Positions 1-10,278 of a stretch of 64,000 nt of DNA are shown one piece after another. The stretch comes from JBDIVL01 sp039794405 (GTDB lineage Bacteria > Planctomycetota > Brocadiia > Brocadiales > Brocadiaceae): assembly GCA_039794405.1 (NCBI GenBank), contig JBDIVL010000006.1, positions 46,308-110,307 on the forward strand. Reading direction: 5' to 3'. Every line of letters starts with the position of its first letter. Position 1 is the stretch's first letter. Under the pieces are notes generated by a model, which did no database searches, had not been told where the DNA came from, and worked only from the letters and a program-made list of their open reading frames with translations. The translations under genes and the position numbers were made by a program.

Positions 1-238
1 TATGGAGATTAAATCCACTGTCAATCCGGGGAAGAAAGGATACCAGCATTTGAATAAACGATTATCATCCATTCATAAAGAGGTATCTGGCTCTCTAAAA
101 GGGAATATTAAGGAGAGAGATTCTGGCAAATGCCTGCAGGATACATCACTAGAAGGGAACGGACAAAGACCCTGTACGGTGAATGCAAAGCCAAATCGTT
201 TAATCCCCCTGATGGATGACGAATTTAAGGATTTCTAA
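1..238 (+). CDS. Methyl-accepting chemotaxis protein, C-terminal tail only (5' truncated by window)
   Basis: The frame is open from base 2, so the ATG there is probably internal. The roughly 78 visible residues are hydrophilic and look like the flexible tail of an MCP. They end in DDEFKDF, an acidic stretch closing on an aromatic residue. Many delta-proteobacterial-type MCPs end in this way, and such tails can tether CheR or CheB. The three complete MCPs downstream lack any such tail. No signalling hairpin is visible because it would lie upstream of the window. The identification rests on the tail alone and is moderate. Confidence 0.5.
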   Translation, partial: MEIKSTVNPGKKGYQHLNKRLSSIHKEVSGSLKGNIKERDSGKCLQDTSLEGNGQRPCTVNAKPNRLIPLMDDEFKDF

Positions 239-262
239 CTTGATTGTACAGGAATTTTCATT
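239..262 (+). repeat. Left module of the modular intergenic repeat
   Basis: The stretch TTGATTGTACAGGAATTT starts directly after the MCP stop codon. The same module is found near 37257 and, slightly diverged, near 14070, 16365 and 42306. No matching right module follows within a few hundred bases, so this copy looks partial. Confidence 0.5.
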
Positions 263-464
263 TTATTTAAGCGGTTTTTGGATGGAGGATTGAAAAAATT
301 AATCAACTGAAGCTGCACGGGTGGTTTTTTCTACCAAAAGCCGGCCGCAATGGATCGATGCTACATTACTGGTATTTTCATAGTATGGGACGAACAAACT
401 TCACCTGGTTAAATAGTTACAAATTTTCAAAAATCTGGTTTACTTCACGATAATTTGGCAATGT

Positions 465-3400
465 ATGAACACTTCTATGATAAAACGCAAGAGGTCGCTT
501 TCTAGAAAGGCATTCATCTCGATTTTCGTTGTACTCCTTCCCATCCTTATTACGTTCTTTCTGAGCTATCATAATAATAAAATGTATTTAAAACAACGTA
601 TCGTCGATACCCTTACGGTTATTGCAGAGGCATACGAGGGACAAGTCTATCAATTCCTGGAAATGTCAAAGCGGCGTGCCCATGATTTTACGAGTGATGG
701 CCTTATAAAAAGTCAGTTATCGAAAATCATTCATGGCAACAAAACCGCAGCAAATGTCCTTAACGGGCATCTCATGAAAAATAAACTCGTCCTTGATAAA
801 ACCATAAATACCATTAATATCCTTTCCCTGGAAGGTCGGGTGGTAGCCTCAACAAATACTGCTGAAATAGGAAGGGATTTATCCAATGAGGCTTATTTTA
901 TGAAGAACCAAAATACCATGAATATTGGGGAGGATTATCGCGGACACAAGGGGCTGCCTGAAATTGTAATTACCGCACCTATCTTATCCAGGCGTACAGG
1001 AAAGCCTATGGGATATGTTGCCAATTATATTTTTATCGTGGAACTCAATAAACTTCTCCACGGAGAATATATCAAAGATCTTGGAGCAATCTCCTGGGGG
1101 AAGGGAAAAGGGGCGTGGGAAACCCTTGAGATTTATTTAGTAAATAGAAACAAACTTATGATTACCCAATCAATATTTATAAAAGACGCTATATTAAAAC
1201 AGAAAGTCGATACCCTGCCGGTTGAATTAGGTTTGACGGTAAATAGGGAAATGGCTGGATTTTACAAAGATTACCGAGATGTTGATGTGGTTGGAGCATC
1301 GATGTATATCGCACCCATGAAATGGGTACTCCTGGTTGAAATCGATAAGGATGAGGTGCTTGCCCCGGTAAAACATATACTCACCAGCGCGTTCATAACT
1401 GCAACCATCGTTATTAGCATGGTCATCTTGCTATTTATTGGTTTCCTGAAAGGGATGGTAATTCCCCTTCGGAAAATTTCTCTTGCTACGAGAAATATTG
1501 CAAGCGGGGATTTTGATGTTGTTATACAGGTCAAATCACATGATGAAATCGGTACACTCTGTGAATCATTTAATGATATGGCCCATCAGATTAAAACCAG
1601 AACCGCTGCCCTGGAGAAGAGTGAATCCCGCCTTATCGAAGCACAAAGGATTGCCCATATAGGAAACTGGGAGTGGGACATTGTGAAAAATGAATTATAT
1701 TGGTCTGATGAAATTTATCGCATTTTTGGTTCAACCCCGCAGGAATTTGATGCTACCTATGAGGCATTTTTACATCGTGTCCATCCTCAGGATAAAAAAT
1801 TTGTAATGAAATCTGTTCGTGATGCCTTGTTGGAAAAAAAGCCATACGATATAGAACATCGTATCCTTTTAAAAGACGGTACCGTGCGTGTTATTCATGA
1901 AAAGGCCGTAGTTGCCTTTGATGATACGGGAAATGGTACCCGGATGGTTGGAACGGCACAGGATATTACCGAACAGAAGCGGGCAGAAGAAGAAGCACAT
2001 CTCTTACAAACAATAATTATGTCAATTACTGAAACAAAAGATTTTCAATCTGCACTTGGTATTGTGCTCCGCAAGGTGTGTGAGACTACAGGTTGGGTAT
2101 ACGGCGAAGCCTGGATTCCTTCTCCTAATGGCAATTATCTCGAATTTAGTATGGCATGGTATGGTGTTCGTGAATGTGCAAAAGAATTCAGGAAAAGGAG
2201 TAAAACGTTTGTTTTCCCGCCAGGGGTTGGTTTGCCCGGTCGTGTATGGGTTTCAAAAAAACCGGAATGGAGAAAGGATGCTACGATAAATGGAGATTTT
2301 CCTCGTGCGTCAATTGCTAAAGAAACCGGTTTTAAATCAGCAATGGGTATTCCCGTTATAGCCAATGATAGCGTTGTTGCGGTGCTAGGTTTTTTCGTGC
2401 GGGAAAAACGGAATGAGGATGAACGGTTAATCAAGCTTGTCTCGGCTGTTGCAAACCAGTTGGGTACGGTTATTCAACGCAAACGTGCTGAAGCAGCATT
2501 GCGGGAAAGTGAAGAGAGGTTGCAATCCATCCTTGATAACGCTACTGCGGTAGTCTATGTTAAGGATATCCGGGGTAAATTTTCCTTTATCAACAAACAG
2601 TTTGAGAAATTGTTTCATATCAACAGGGATAACGTAAATGGAAAAACCGATTATGACCTGTGGCCAAAGGAGATGGCTGATGTATTCCGGGCAAATGACT
2701 TGAAGGTGATCCGGGAGAAGGCTCCTTTACAATTTGATGAGGTTGTGCCCCACGAGGATGGACTTCATACGTACATTTCGATAAAATTTCCCCTCTTTGA
2801 TATTACAGGGAATATGTATGCAATCTGTGGCATTTCAACGGATATCACCGAACGCAAACGCTTCGAGACTCAAATTATCCATATGGCAAGCCGTGACCCG
2901 CTTACTGATCTTTTCAACCGCCGTCGTTTCCGGGAAGAATTAGAGAGATGGCTTGCTCATGCACGAAGATATAAAACCCAGGGAGCGCTGCTATTTCTGG
3001 ATATTGATAATTTCAAGTACATTAATGATTCGCTCGGGCACCATGAAGGGGACAAATTTATTATAACCCTGGCCAACTTGCTGAAGGAACGGCTGCGGGA
3101 AACTGACACACTTGCCAGACTGGGCGGCGATGAGTTCGCTATCATCCTCCCTCAAACTGAAAAAAGCCAGGCAATAGTAATTGCAAACCAAATACGGGAG
3201 TTAATACAGCATCAAACCTCAGGGGCGGAAAAACACCATATTACTATTACCGTCAGTATTGGTATTGCCCTGTTTCCCCAGGACAGTGATACGGTTGAGA
3301 TGCTCATTACTTATGCCGACCTCGCCATGTATCGGGCAAAAGAAGAAGGCCGCAACCGTGTTTGTATCTATACGGCAGATCAAAAGACGCAAGTCGAATT

Positions 3401-4142
3401 ACGGCTCATTTGGGAAGATCGTATCCATGAGGCGTTCAAGCAAAATCGCTTTACGTTATATCTGCAACCTATCGTAGATTTGCATCAAAACTGCATTATT
3501 GGACATGAAGTGTTGCTACGCATGTTAGATGAAAAAGGGAAACTCATTTTACCTTCTCAATTCCTCGGTATTGCAGAACGTTTTGGGCTCATTCACGAAA
3601 TAGACCGTTGGGTGGTATGCAAGTCTATCCGTCTTGTCGAAAAGCTCCAACAAAATGGCAAACCAACGTGTCTCGAAGTTAATTTGTCCGGCAAGTCACT
3701 TATGGATACGGAGTTGTTACCTTTAATCAAAAGGGAACTGGCTGCAGCCAATGTTGATCCGGTAAATCTTATCTTCGAGATTACCGAAACCTCTTGTATT
3801 GAGAATATCGCTACTGCACAAAATTTTATCAGTTCCCTGAAAAATCTGGGTTGCCATTTTGCCCTCGATGATTTCGGTATCGGGTTTTCCTCATTTAACT
3901 ACCTGAAGCACCTGCCAGTGGATTGCCTGAAAATCGATGGCAGCTTTATTCATAATTTATCCCGCGACTCCGTGGATCAACAAATAGTTCGTGCAATAGT
4001 AGAAGTAGCTCGCGGACTTGGCAAAAAGACCATCGCTGAATTCGTAGAAGACGGAGAAACCGTAAATTTATTACGAGAATTCGGGGTAAACTATGCACAA
4101 GGTTACCATATCGGTAAGCCGCATGTCATGTTTGAGATATAA
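465..4142 (+). CDS. Cache-HAMP-PAS-GAF-PAS-GGDEF-EAL bifunctional c-di-GMP enzyme
   Basis: This 1225-residue membrane sensor is predicted to make and/or degrade cyclic di-GMP. Membrane segments lie near residues 16-34 and 305-327 and enclose a periplasmic double-Cache domain. HAMP (about 328-385), PAS (390-510), GAF (525-660) and a second PAS (680-800) follow. The GGDEF motif is intact at 887-891 and is preceded by an RxxD inhibitory site (RETD). The EAL domain keeps its catalytic pieces: E1015 in EVLLR, NLS, EITET, DDFGIG, LKIDG and QGY. Both activities are therefore plausible. The Cache motif DFTSDGLI also recurs in the histidine kinase and two MCPs downstream. An alternative start is the ATG at 477. 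The next gene begins 14 bp after the stop. Confidence 0.93.
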   Translation: MNTSMIKRKRSLSRKAFISIFVVLLPILITFFLSYHNNKMYLKQRIVDTLTVIAEAYEGQVYQFLEMSKRRAHDFTSDGLIKSQLSKIIHGNKTAANVLNGHLMKNKLVLDKTINTINILSLEGRVVASTNTAEIGRDLSNEAYFMKNQNTMNIGEDYRGHKGLPEIVITAPILSRRTGKPMGYVANYIFIVELNKLLHGEYIKDLGAISWGKGKGAWETLEIYLVNRNKLMITQSIFIKDAILKQKVDTLPVELGLTVNREMAGFYKDYRDVDVVGASMYIAPMKWVLLVEIDKDEVLAPVKHILTSAFITATIVISMVILLFIGFLKGMVIPLRKISLATRNIASGDFDVVIQVKSHDEIGTLCESFNDMAHQIKTRTAALEKSESRLIEAQRIAHIGNWEWDIVKNELYWSDEIYRIFGSTPQEFDATYEAFLHRVHPQDKKFVMKSVRDALLEKKPYDIEHRILLKDGTVRVIHEKAVVAFDDTGNGTRMVGTAQDITEQKRAEEEAHLLQTIIMSITETKDFQSALGIVLRKVCETTGWVYGEAWIPSPNGNYLEFSMAWYGVRECAKEFRKRSKTFVFPPGVGLPGRVWVSKKPEWRKDATINGDFPRASIAKETGFKSAMGIPVIANDSVVAVLGFFVREKRNEDERLIKLVSAVANQLGTVIQRKRAEAALRESEERLQSILDNATAVVYVKDIRGKFSFINKQFEKLFHINRDNVNGKTDYDLWPKEMADVFRANDLKVIREKAPLQFDEVVPHEDGLHTYISIKFPLFDITGNMYAICGISTDITERKRFETQIIHMASRDPLTDLFNRRRFREELERWLAHARRYKTQGALLFLDIDNFKYINDSLGHHEGDKFIITLANLLKERLRETDTLARLGGDEFAIILPQTEKSQAIVIANQIRELIQHQTSGAEKHHITITVSIGIALFPQDSDTVEMLITYADLAMYRAKEEGRNRVCIYTADQKTQVELRLIWEDRIHEAFKQNRFTLYLQPIVDLHQNCIIGHEVLLRMLDEKGKLILPSQFLGIAERFGLIHEIDRWVVCKSIRLVEKLQQNGKPTCLEVNLSGKSLMDTELLPLIKRELAAANVDPVNLIFEITETSCIENIATAQNFISSLKNLGCHFALDDFGIGFSSFNYLKHLPVDCLKIDGSFIHNLSRDSVDQQIVRAIVEVARGLGKKTIAEFVEDGETVNLLREFGVNYAQGYHIGKPHVMFEI

Positions 4143-4156
4143 GAAGGTTACCATAA

Positions 4157-6379
4157 ATGAAACCGTTATGTTCAATAAAGGGAAGATTACTTTTATTTGC
4201 ATTCTGTATCTCTCTTGTCCCTATTATTATCATTACAACGGTATATTACTTCCAGGCCAGGAATACTCAAAGGCAGCAAATTTTTGAAAAATTGAAGGCT
4301 ATTGCCGAATCAAAACGGCTTCACGTTCAGTTTTTTATGGAGGCAATAAAAATACGAGCATCAGATTTTAGTACCGATGGATTCATAAGAGGAAGATTTG
4401 AGATGATTACTTCCAGAGATAAATTTGTGAAAGAAGATACGGTAACTCACTTAAACAGATACCTTTCAAAGAACAAATTTTCCCTCAATCATCATCTCAC
4501 TGCGATAGTGCTTCTCAACAAGTACGGTGTAGTCATCTCATCTACCAATGAAAAGTTAATTGGTAAGGACATGTCTGGCCTCGATGTGTTTAAGGAAGGA
4601 ATAAGAAAACATTATGGTGTGGTATACGTTGGTCAATCGTATTATTCATCGTATTTCGATGCAAATTGCATATTTGTTTCTGCACCCATTATTTCAAAGT
4701 GTAATGCTAAGGTACTTGGCGTCATTATCAATGCCTATAGCCTTGCAGCCCTGAATGAGATTACAACAGACCGTATTGGAATGGGAGAAACGGGGGAAGT
4801 TTATTTGGTTAATAGAGAAAAAACAATGCTTACCAAATCGAGATTCATTGATAATGCATCCCTTACATTAGTAATAGACACAGAGCCGGTTCGTAAAATT
4901 ATCACAGCCAGTCAAGGAATGGTTGGTGTCTATAAAAACTACAGGGGTAAACATGTTCTTGGTGCCTCTATGGATATACCCCAATATGGATGGATACTTA
5001 TAACGGAAATGGATAAATCAGAGGCCTTTTCTCCGTTAAAAAAGTTATGTATTATTACATTGACTTTAGGATTCGTCTGCACATGTGTAGTTATTAGCGC
5101 AGGAATTATCTTTACCATCTCAATATCAAAACCAATCGAAGATTTATCAAGTGCAACGAAGGAATTTGCAGCAGGAAAATTAGATTGTAGAGTAACAATA
5201 TCTTGTAATGATGAGATAGGGAGCCTGGCGAAAAGTTTTAATTCTATGGCTGAAGAACTTGCAGGAAAGATATATGAGTATAATCGGGTAGAGAATGAAC
5301 TGTGGATGCTTATTGAAAGCCTTCCACAAAGAATATTTTACAAGGATACAAACTTGGTGTACAAATCTTGTAATAAAAATTACGCTAGGAATTTACACAT
5401 GAAACCGGCTGAAATTTCGGGAAAGACAGACTATGACCTTTATCCTAAAGAATTGGCTGAAAAATACCGGGAAGAAGATAAAATAATTCTTACATCAGGA
5501 CAAATAATAGATACAGAAATGGTATACATGAAGCATGGACGTGAGATAATCATCCATATGATGAAGACCCCTATAAAGGATGAGAAGGGTAATATCACCG
5601 GTATATTGGGTGTTTTCCTGGATATTACTGAAAAAGTATTTCTCCAAAGAGAAGCTGAACAGTTCAGGCGTTTGGCATCTTTAGGTGAACTGGCTGCAGG
5701 TGTGGCACATGAGATTAACAATCCTATAAATGGTGTTATCAACTGTGCTCAAATATTATTTAACAAGAGTAATGAGGGAAGCAGAGAAAAAGATATTTCG
5801 AGTCGGATTATGAAAGAAGGGAATCGCATAGCCAATATAGTACATAGTCTTCTCTCTTATGCGAGACGTGACGAGAATGAGAGAACAAGCATTATTCACA
5901 TAAGCAAAATAGTATCTGAAACACTTATCTTGACTGAGGCTCAATTGCGAAAAGATTGTATTGTCATAAAGTTAAACATTCAAAAAAAAATACCAGACAT
6001 AATTGTATACCCACAACAGATCCAACAAGTCTTTTTAAACATTATGAGTAATGCACGATACGCCCTAAACCAGAAATATCCGAAACTCCATGACAATAAA
6101 ATCCTTGAGATCCTTGGTGAAGAGATAACCATAGAGAATTGTCCTTATGTAAAAATTACTTTTTTTGATCGGGGTATAGGAATACCTGCCGAAATAAAAC
6201 ATAAAGTAATGGATCCATTTTTTACGACAAAACCCAAAGGCATAGGAACCGGATTAGGCCTGAGTGTAAGTTACGGTATTATCAGTAACCATGGTGGCAA
6301 GATTACGATTGACAGTGTTGAAGGAGAATATACGAAGGTATCAATTGTTTTACCGGTGAAACCTTTAGCAACTATCTGA
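4157..6379 (+). CDS. Cache-HAMP-PAS sensor histidine kinase
   Basis: This 740-residue membrane histidine kinase has no attached receiver. TM1 is near residues 8-28, a periplasmic Cache domain follows, and TM2 is near 300-322. Then come HAMP, one PAS (about 385-495), HisKA with H518 in AGVAHEINNPINGV, and HATPase with N-box NIMSNA, DRGIGIP and the GTGLGL box. The H-box resembles NtrB-type kinases. It starts 14 bp after the GGDEF-EAL gene, so the two are probably cotranscribed. Its Cache motif DFSTDGFI matches that neighbour, so both may read a similar ligand. No cognate response regulator lies directly beside it. The partner could be one of the REC proteins in the following cluster, which is not shown by sequence. 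Confidence 0.93.
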   Translation: MKPLCSIKGRLLLFAFCISLVPIIIITTVYYFQARNTQRQQIFEKLKAIAESKRLHVQFFMEAIKIRASDFSTDGFIRGRFEMITSRDKFVKEDTVTHLNRYLSKNKFSLNHHLTAIVLLNKYGVVISSTNEKLIGKDMSGLDVFKEGIRKHYGVVYVGQSYYSSYFDANCIFVSAPIISKCNAKVLGVIINAYSLAALNEITTDRIGMGETGEVYLVNREKTMLTKSRFIDNASLTLVIDTEPVRKIITASQGMVGVYKNYRGKHVLGASMDIPQYGWILITEMDKSEAFSPLKKLCIITLTLGFVCTCVVISAGIIFTISISKPIEDLSSATKEFAAGKLDCRVTISCNDEIGSLAKSFNSMAEELAGKIYEYNRVENELWMLIESLPQRIFYKDTNLVYKSCNKNYARNLHMKPAEISGKTDYDLYPKELAEKYREEDKIILTSGQIIDTEMVYMKHGREIIIHMMKTPIKDEKGNITGILGVFLDITEKVFLQREAEQFRRLASLGELAAGVAHEINNPINGVINCAQILFNKSNEGSREKDISSRIMKEGNRIANIVHSLLSYARRDENERTSIIHISKIVSETLILTEAQLRKDCIVIKLNIQKKIPDIIVYPQQIQQVFLNIMSNARYALNQKYPKLHDNKILEILGEEITIENCPYVKITFFDRGIGIPAEIKHKVMDPFFTTKPKGIGTGLGLSVSYGIISNHGGKITIDSVEGEYTKVSIVLPVKPLATI

Positions 6380-6851
6380 AAAAGAAAGGTGGTTATAACC
6401 TGAGCGTAGATGAATTTTCTTTTATGTAAGCGGGTTTTCAGTCGGGTAGGGTGATCGCGTTGCTCACCAAAATATTGCTCGCTCGTCTACGTTGATTATT
6501 TTTGATAGGTAATGCATATCCCACATTGCTTAAATGTTCGGTTTTAAACCCAGGGAATCTCGATATTGATTTCAATCCTATAGGGAAATTACTTTAAATT
6601 AGGCCTTCGGTAACTTTTTTCCATTAGGCATTTTGTTTTATTCATTTACGTACGTTTTGACTTGAAAAGTTAGAAACAGTTGATATAATGATAAAAATCA
6701 AAAACTTGCGATTTTAGCGCGAAGGTTACAAATGTTTTTTACGGTAAAGTAATAAAAAAGTGCTAAATTTGAATTGTTCGAAAAGCTTATTAGGATTGTC
6801 CGGGCTAGTTGCTATACTTTACGTGGCTAGGTATGAGGATTAACAGATGTT
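6380..6851. other. Intergenic region with dispersed repeat copies
   Basis: No gene is seen. The stretch 6441-6510 is related, in inverted orientation, to 10514-10590: both contain CACCAAAATATTGCTC. Bases 6595-6618 are a reverse copy of the right module (AAGTTGCCGAAGGCCTAA in the other orientation) found upstream of several genes in the window. Confidence 0.5.
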
Positions 6852-6928
<77 letters not shown>

Positions 6929-6977
6929 ATATTACTAATCCGTCTTTTCGTATCTATAATCATTGCTCAAATATTGT

Positions 6978-7055
6978 GGTGAGCGTAGCTCAGATGGTTA
7001 GAGCATTAGACTGTGGCTCTAAGGGTCGCGGGTTCGAATCCCGTCGCTCACCCCA
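6978..7055 (+). tRNA. tRNA-His (anticodon GTG)
   Basis: Acceptor GTGAGCG pairs with CGCTCAC. A genomically encoded G at -1 faces the C discriminator, the hallmark of bacterial tRNA-His. The loop CTGTGGC gives anticodon GTG, and CCA is encoded at 7053-7055. It lies 49 bp after tRNA-Arg, so the two probably share a transcript. Confidence 0.96.
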
Positions 7056-7462
7056 TAACATACGTATCATTGACTTATAGATTGATTTTTCTTCTGGTAC
7101 AGTCTGGTGACAGGCTCTCTTGTATAAGGTAAGTTTTGTACATCAACTCATCTCTCCAACCCCCTCCTTTTATCCATATGACATTAACTTTCTTCCCGAA
7201 TATTTCATCATATTCTCTTGTTCCGTTTTTAAGGTAAATTATCGTTTCTCGCTAGAAAAGCAGAAGAGTACTTAAGGCAGTTTTTGCTAAAATATTAATG
7301 TCGTTTCTGCATTGTTAATCTTTTCCCACGTATCTCCCTCTTAATTTTGATTGTATTCTGGTATCTCTTTGTGTTATATTCTTCACCAAAATTAATTCTT
7401 GCCGGACTACTGCATGATATCGGGACTATTTCCCATAAATAATGAATAAATAGTAACATGCC
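7056..7462. other. Intergenic region, nothing recognised
   Basis: About 400 bp lie between tRNA-His and the first cheW. The stretch is AT-rich and has no coding frame, clear repeat or terminator that I can support. It presumably carries the promoter of the chemosensory operon. Confidence 0.4.
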
Positions 7463-7942
7463 ATGAGCAATACCCTTAAACTGGTTGTCTTTGCCCTTGA
7501 CGCCCAAAAATTTGCATTATACCTTTCCTCTGTAGAAAGGGTCGTACCAGTAGTTGAAATTACCCAATTACCCAAAGCACCTGATATTGTTACTGGTATT
7601 ATTAATGTACAAGGGCGTATTATTCCCGTGGTTAATATCCGCAAACGTTTCCAATTACCCATGAAAGAAACGGATTTGACTGATAAATTAGTAATTTCAC
7701 AAACGACCAGAAGAACTGCAGCGATTATTGTGGATGCGGTTTGCGGTGTAATCGAATACCCGGAACAAAAGATTATTACAGCGGAAAATGTCCTGCCGGG
7801 GATGGAATATATCGATGGGGTGGTAAAGGCAGACGATGGCATGATTCTTATTCATGACCTTGACAAGTTCCTTTCACTTGATGAGGAAGAAGCATTGAAT
7901 AAAGCCTTAATATCGAAAAGAAAGAACAAGAACAAAAGGTAA
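7463..7942 (+). CDS. cheW: CheW-like coupling protein 1
   Basis: This 159-residue cytoplasmic adaptor couples MCPs to CheA. It is a single CheW/SH3-like domain with the typical IxVQGRIIPVVNIRKRF strand pattern near residues 48-64 and a C-terminal DLDKFLSLDEEE. It is the first gene of the chemosensory operon and is followed 5 bp later by cheR. In the Wsp-type arrangement two CheW genes flank a CheR-TPR gene; this one is in the WspB position. The operon has no flagellar genes, so an alternative output is more likely than swimming control. Confidence 0.93.
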   Translation: MSNTLKLVVFALDAQKFALYLSSVERVVPVVEITQLPKAPDIVTGIINVQGRIIPVVNIRKRFQLPMKETDLTDKLVISQTTRRTAAIIVDAVCGVIEYPEQKIITAENVLPGMEYIDGVVKADDGMILIHDLDKFLSLDEEEALNKALISKRKNKNKR

Positions 7943-7947
7943 GTTCT

Positions 7948-9516
7948 ATGAACCAGGGTATTTCTGAGTCCCTCTTATCACAACTGAGTGAGATGATTGC
8001 CGTCCATGTTGGTTTACATTACCCAAGAGAACGTTGGTACGATCTCGAGCGGGGAATAAGTTGCGCAGCAAAAGATTTTGGGTTTGAGGATATCGAATCG
8101 TGTATCCAATGGCTCGTGTCATCGCCCCTCAAAAAGAATCAGATTGAGATATTAGCGTGCAACCTGACGGTAGGAGAAACCTACTTTTTTCGTGACAGGA
8201 GAATTTTTCAGATTCTTGAGGAACAGATTATTCCGGAAGTGATTTCCCTATGTAGGACTTCTGAACGTTGCTTGAGGATATGGAGTGCTGGTTGTGCAAC
8301 GGGTGAGGAGCCATATTCTCTTGCCATCATGCTGAAGAAAGTGATTCCGGACTTGCGGGATTGGAATATTACTATTTTGGCTACCGATATTAACCCCCGC
8401 TTTCTTCAAAAGGCTTCGAGAGGGGTGTATACGGATTGGTCGTTTCGTGATACCCCAAAATGGGTTAAAGAACGGTTTTTTGAAAAAACAAAAGAGGGTT
8501 ATTTTAAAATTTCTTCAGATATAAGGGAAATGGTGACATTTTCATATCTAAATCTCGTGGAAAATTCCTACCCGTCTCTTCTCAATAATACCAGTGCAAT
8601 GAATATTATTTTTTGCCGCAATGCCCTGATGTATTTTACCGATAACAAAGTGGGTGGCGTTGTTCAGAAACTGTATCGGTCACTTGTTGATGGTGGTTGG
8701 CTTGTTGTCAGCCCATGTGAAATTTCAAAGGTGCTTTCTTCACGGTTTGTTATGGTAAGTTTTCCTGATGCAACCCTTTACCGAAAAGATTCTGAATCAT
8801 CCCAGATAATGGAAAGGATTATTCCCAAAGAGACGCCATTGCAAAGAGAATACGATGAAACAAGCATGTTATTTCAGAGACCACATACGTTTCAAGAGAA
8901 AATACTTGTTGAAAATTCTCAGCCTCAGTTGACATTGGACAGCGAGAGTAGGGGCAGGTTTCAAACCCGCCCCTACTTTGAAAGGCAAAATATGTTGAAT
9001 CTGAAAAGCCCGTATGAAGAGGCAATCGATTTATACCAGCAGGGCCTTTATCAGGGAACTGTAGAAAAACTTACCACACTGCTTTTACACACCAAAGGAA
9101 CAGAAAATTATACTATCAGCCAAAAAGAGGCGATTGTTCTTCTGATACGTGCTTATGCCAACCATGGCAAACTCAATGAAGCATTGGAATGGTGTGAAAA
9201 GGCCATTGTTATGGATAAGATAAATCCTGGTTTTTACTATCTCCGCTCAACGATCTTTCAAGAGCAAGGGCTCATAGAGGAATCAGAAAAGTCCCTGAAA
9301 CGTGCGTTATATCTTGATTCAAATTTTACCATGGCCTATTTTGCATTGGGAATCCTAAGCAGGAAAAAGGGAAAACTCAAAGAATCAGGAAAGCATTTAG
9401 AAAATGCCCTTTCAACTTTGAATACCCTCAAGGAGGGAGATATTCTCCCTGAATCGGATGGTATTACAGCAAGGAGGCTTAAAGAGATTATTGTGTCTAC
9501 TATGGGGGAAATTTAG
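7948..9516 (+). CDS. cheR: CheR methyltransferase with C-terminal TPR repeats (WspC-like)
   Basis: This 522-residue enzyme is predicted to methylate MCP glutamates using S-adenosylmethionine. The CheR domain covers about residues 10-275, with ETYFFRD, the SAM-binding WSAGCATGEEPYSLA, ATDINPRFL and IIFCRNALMYF. A linker follows, then TPR-like helices at about 350-510 (YYLRSTIFQEQG, AYFALGILSRKKGKL). The C-terminal TPRs match WspC/FrzF-type CheR rather than the E. coli enzyme. Linker residues 334-344 are encoded by a copy of a palindromic repeat (8947-8977) that is intergenic elsewhere in the window. The repeat is read in frame, so the protein appears intact. Confidence 0.95.
   Translation: MNQGISESLLSQLSEMIAVHVGLHYPRERWYDLERGISCAAKDFGFEDIESCIQWLVSSPLKKNQIEILACNLTVGETYFFRDRRIFQILEEQIIPEVISLCRTSERCLRIWSAGCATGEEPYSLAIMLKKVIPDLRDWNITILATDINPRFLQKASRGVYTDWSFRDTPKWVKERFFEKTKEGYFKISSDIREMVTFSYLNLVENSYPSLLNNTSAMNIIFCRNALMYFTDNKVGGVVQKLYRSLVDGGWLVVSPCEISKVLSSRFVMVSFPDATLYRKDSESSQIMERIIPKETPLQREYDETSMLFQRPHTFQEKILVENSQPQLTLDSESRGRFQTRPYFERQNMLNLKSPYEEAIDLYQQGLYQGTVEKLTTLLLHTKGTENYTISQKEAIVLLIRAYANHGKLNEALEWCEKAIVMDKINPGFYYLRSTIFQEQGLIEESEKSLKRALYLDSNFTMAYFALGILSRKKGKLKESGKHLENALSTLNTLKEGDILPESDGITARRLKEIIVSTMGEI
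8947..8977 (+). repeat. GGGGCAGG palindrome embedded in the cheR coding region
   Basis: An inverted repeat, GTAGGGGCAGG on one arm and CCGCCCCTAC on the other, surrounds TTTCAAAC. An almost identical palindrome is intergenic at 37482-37510. Here it falls in the linker of CheR between the methyltransferase and TPR domains and is translated in frame. Confidence 0.7.
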
Positions 9517-9729
9517 AATGATTGCGTTATATTCTGGAGCAGCATAGTCGCAACAGATTGAACCAGTTCATTTTATTGGATGTTTCGGTGAGTCTTCTTA
9601 CCGAAACAAAGTGCAAGGACGGACATGGGTTTCGGTGTGGGGACACACCGGAACATCCAAACAGTTGATTCTATTTTCGTACTGGCTAATGTGAGGAACG
9701 CAGAGAAACAAATAAAAGGATAAGAGAGT

Positions 9730-10278
9730 GTGGAAGAACAGGAAAAACAGAGAATTCTGAGAGAAAGGGCAAGGGAACTTGCACACGAACATAAAAAAAA
9801 GGACACATCACACGGATACCTCAGGGTTTTAGAATTCCTCCTGGCATATGAGAAGTATGCCATTGAAACGGCGCATGTCCGTGAGGTTTATCCCCTCAAG
9901 GATCTTACCCCATTACCATGTACACCTCCTTATGTTCTCGGTATTATCAATGTACGCGGTCAGATACTGTCCGTTATTGAACTTAAGAAATTTTTTGAAC
10001 TTCCGGAAAAAGGGATCTCCAACCTTAATAAGGTTATTATCATTTCTACAAATAAAACTGTCTTCCGTGGAGTTGAAGGAATGGAGTTTGGCATAGTTGC
10101 TGATGCAGTTTTTGGGGTGAGATCTATTCCCCTCAATGAGGTTCAGCCTTCACTTCCAACTCTTACGGGTATTCGAGAGGATTATCTGAAGGGTATAACA
10201 ATAGACAGGACGGTGATCCTCGATGCGATGAAAATTTTATCGGATAAGAGGATCGTTGTTAACGAGCAAGTGGATTGA
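9730..10278 (+). CDS. cheW: CheW-like coupling protein 2
   Basis: This 182-residue CheW-domain adaptor starts at a GTG. The first 35 residues are highly charged (EEQEKQRILRERARELA), a helical extension absent from the upstream CheW. The core contains VLGIINVRGQILSVIELKKF and a C-terminal IDRTVILDAMKIL. It lies 213 bp after cheR-TPR in the WspD position. Two different CheW proteins in one operon may let CheA-array and MCP contacts be tuned separately; that role is inferred. No ATG fits the frame without losing conserved sequence. Confidence 0.92.
   Translation: MEEQEKQRILRERARELAHEHKKKDTSHGYLRVLEFLLAYEKYAIETAHVREVYPLKDLTPLPCTPPYVLGIINVRGQILSVIELKKFFELPEKGISNLNKVIIISTNKTVFRGVEGMEFGIVADAVFGVRSIPLNEVQPSLPTLTGIREDYLKGITIDRTVILDAMKILSDKRIVVNEQVD

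Noticed and set aside
1271..1534. Open frame on the minus strand inside the GGDEF-EAL gene
   Set aside because: It lies wholly opposite a well-supported domain-rich protein and has no domain or ribosome site of its own.
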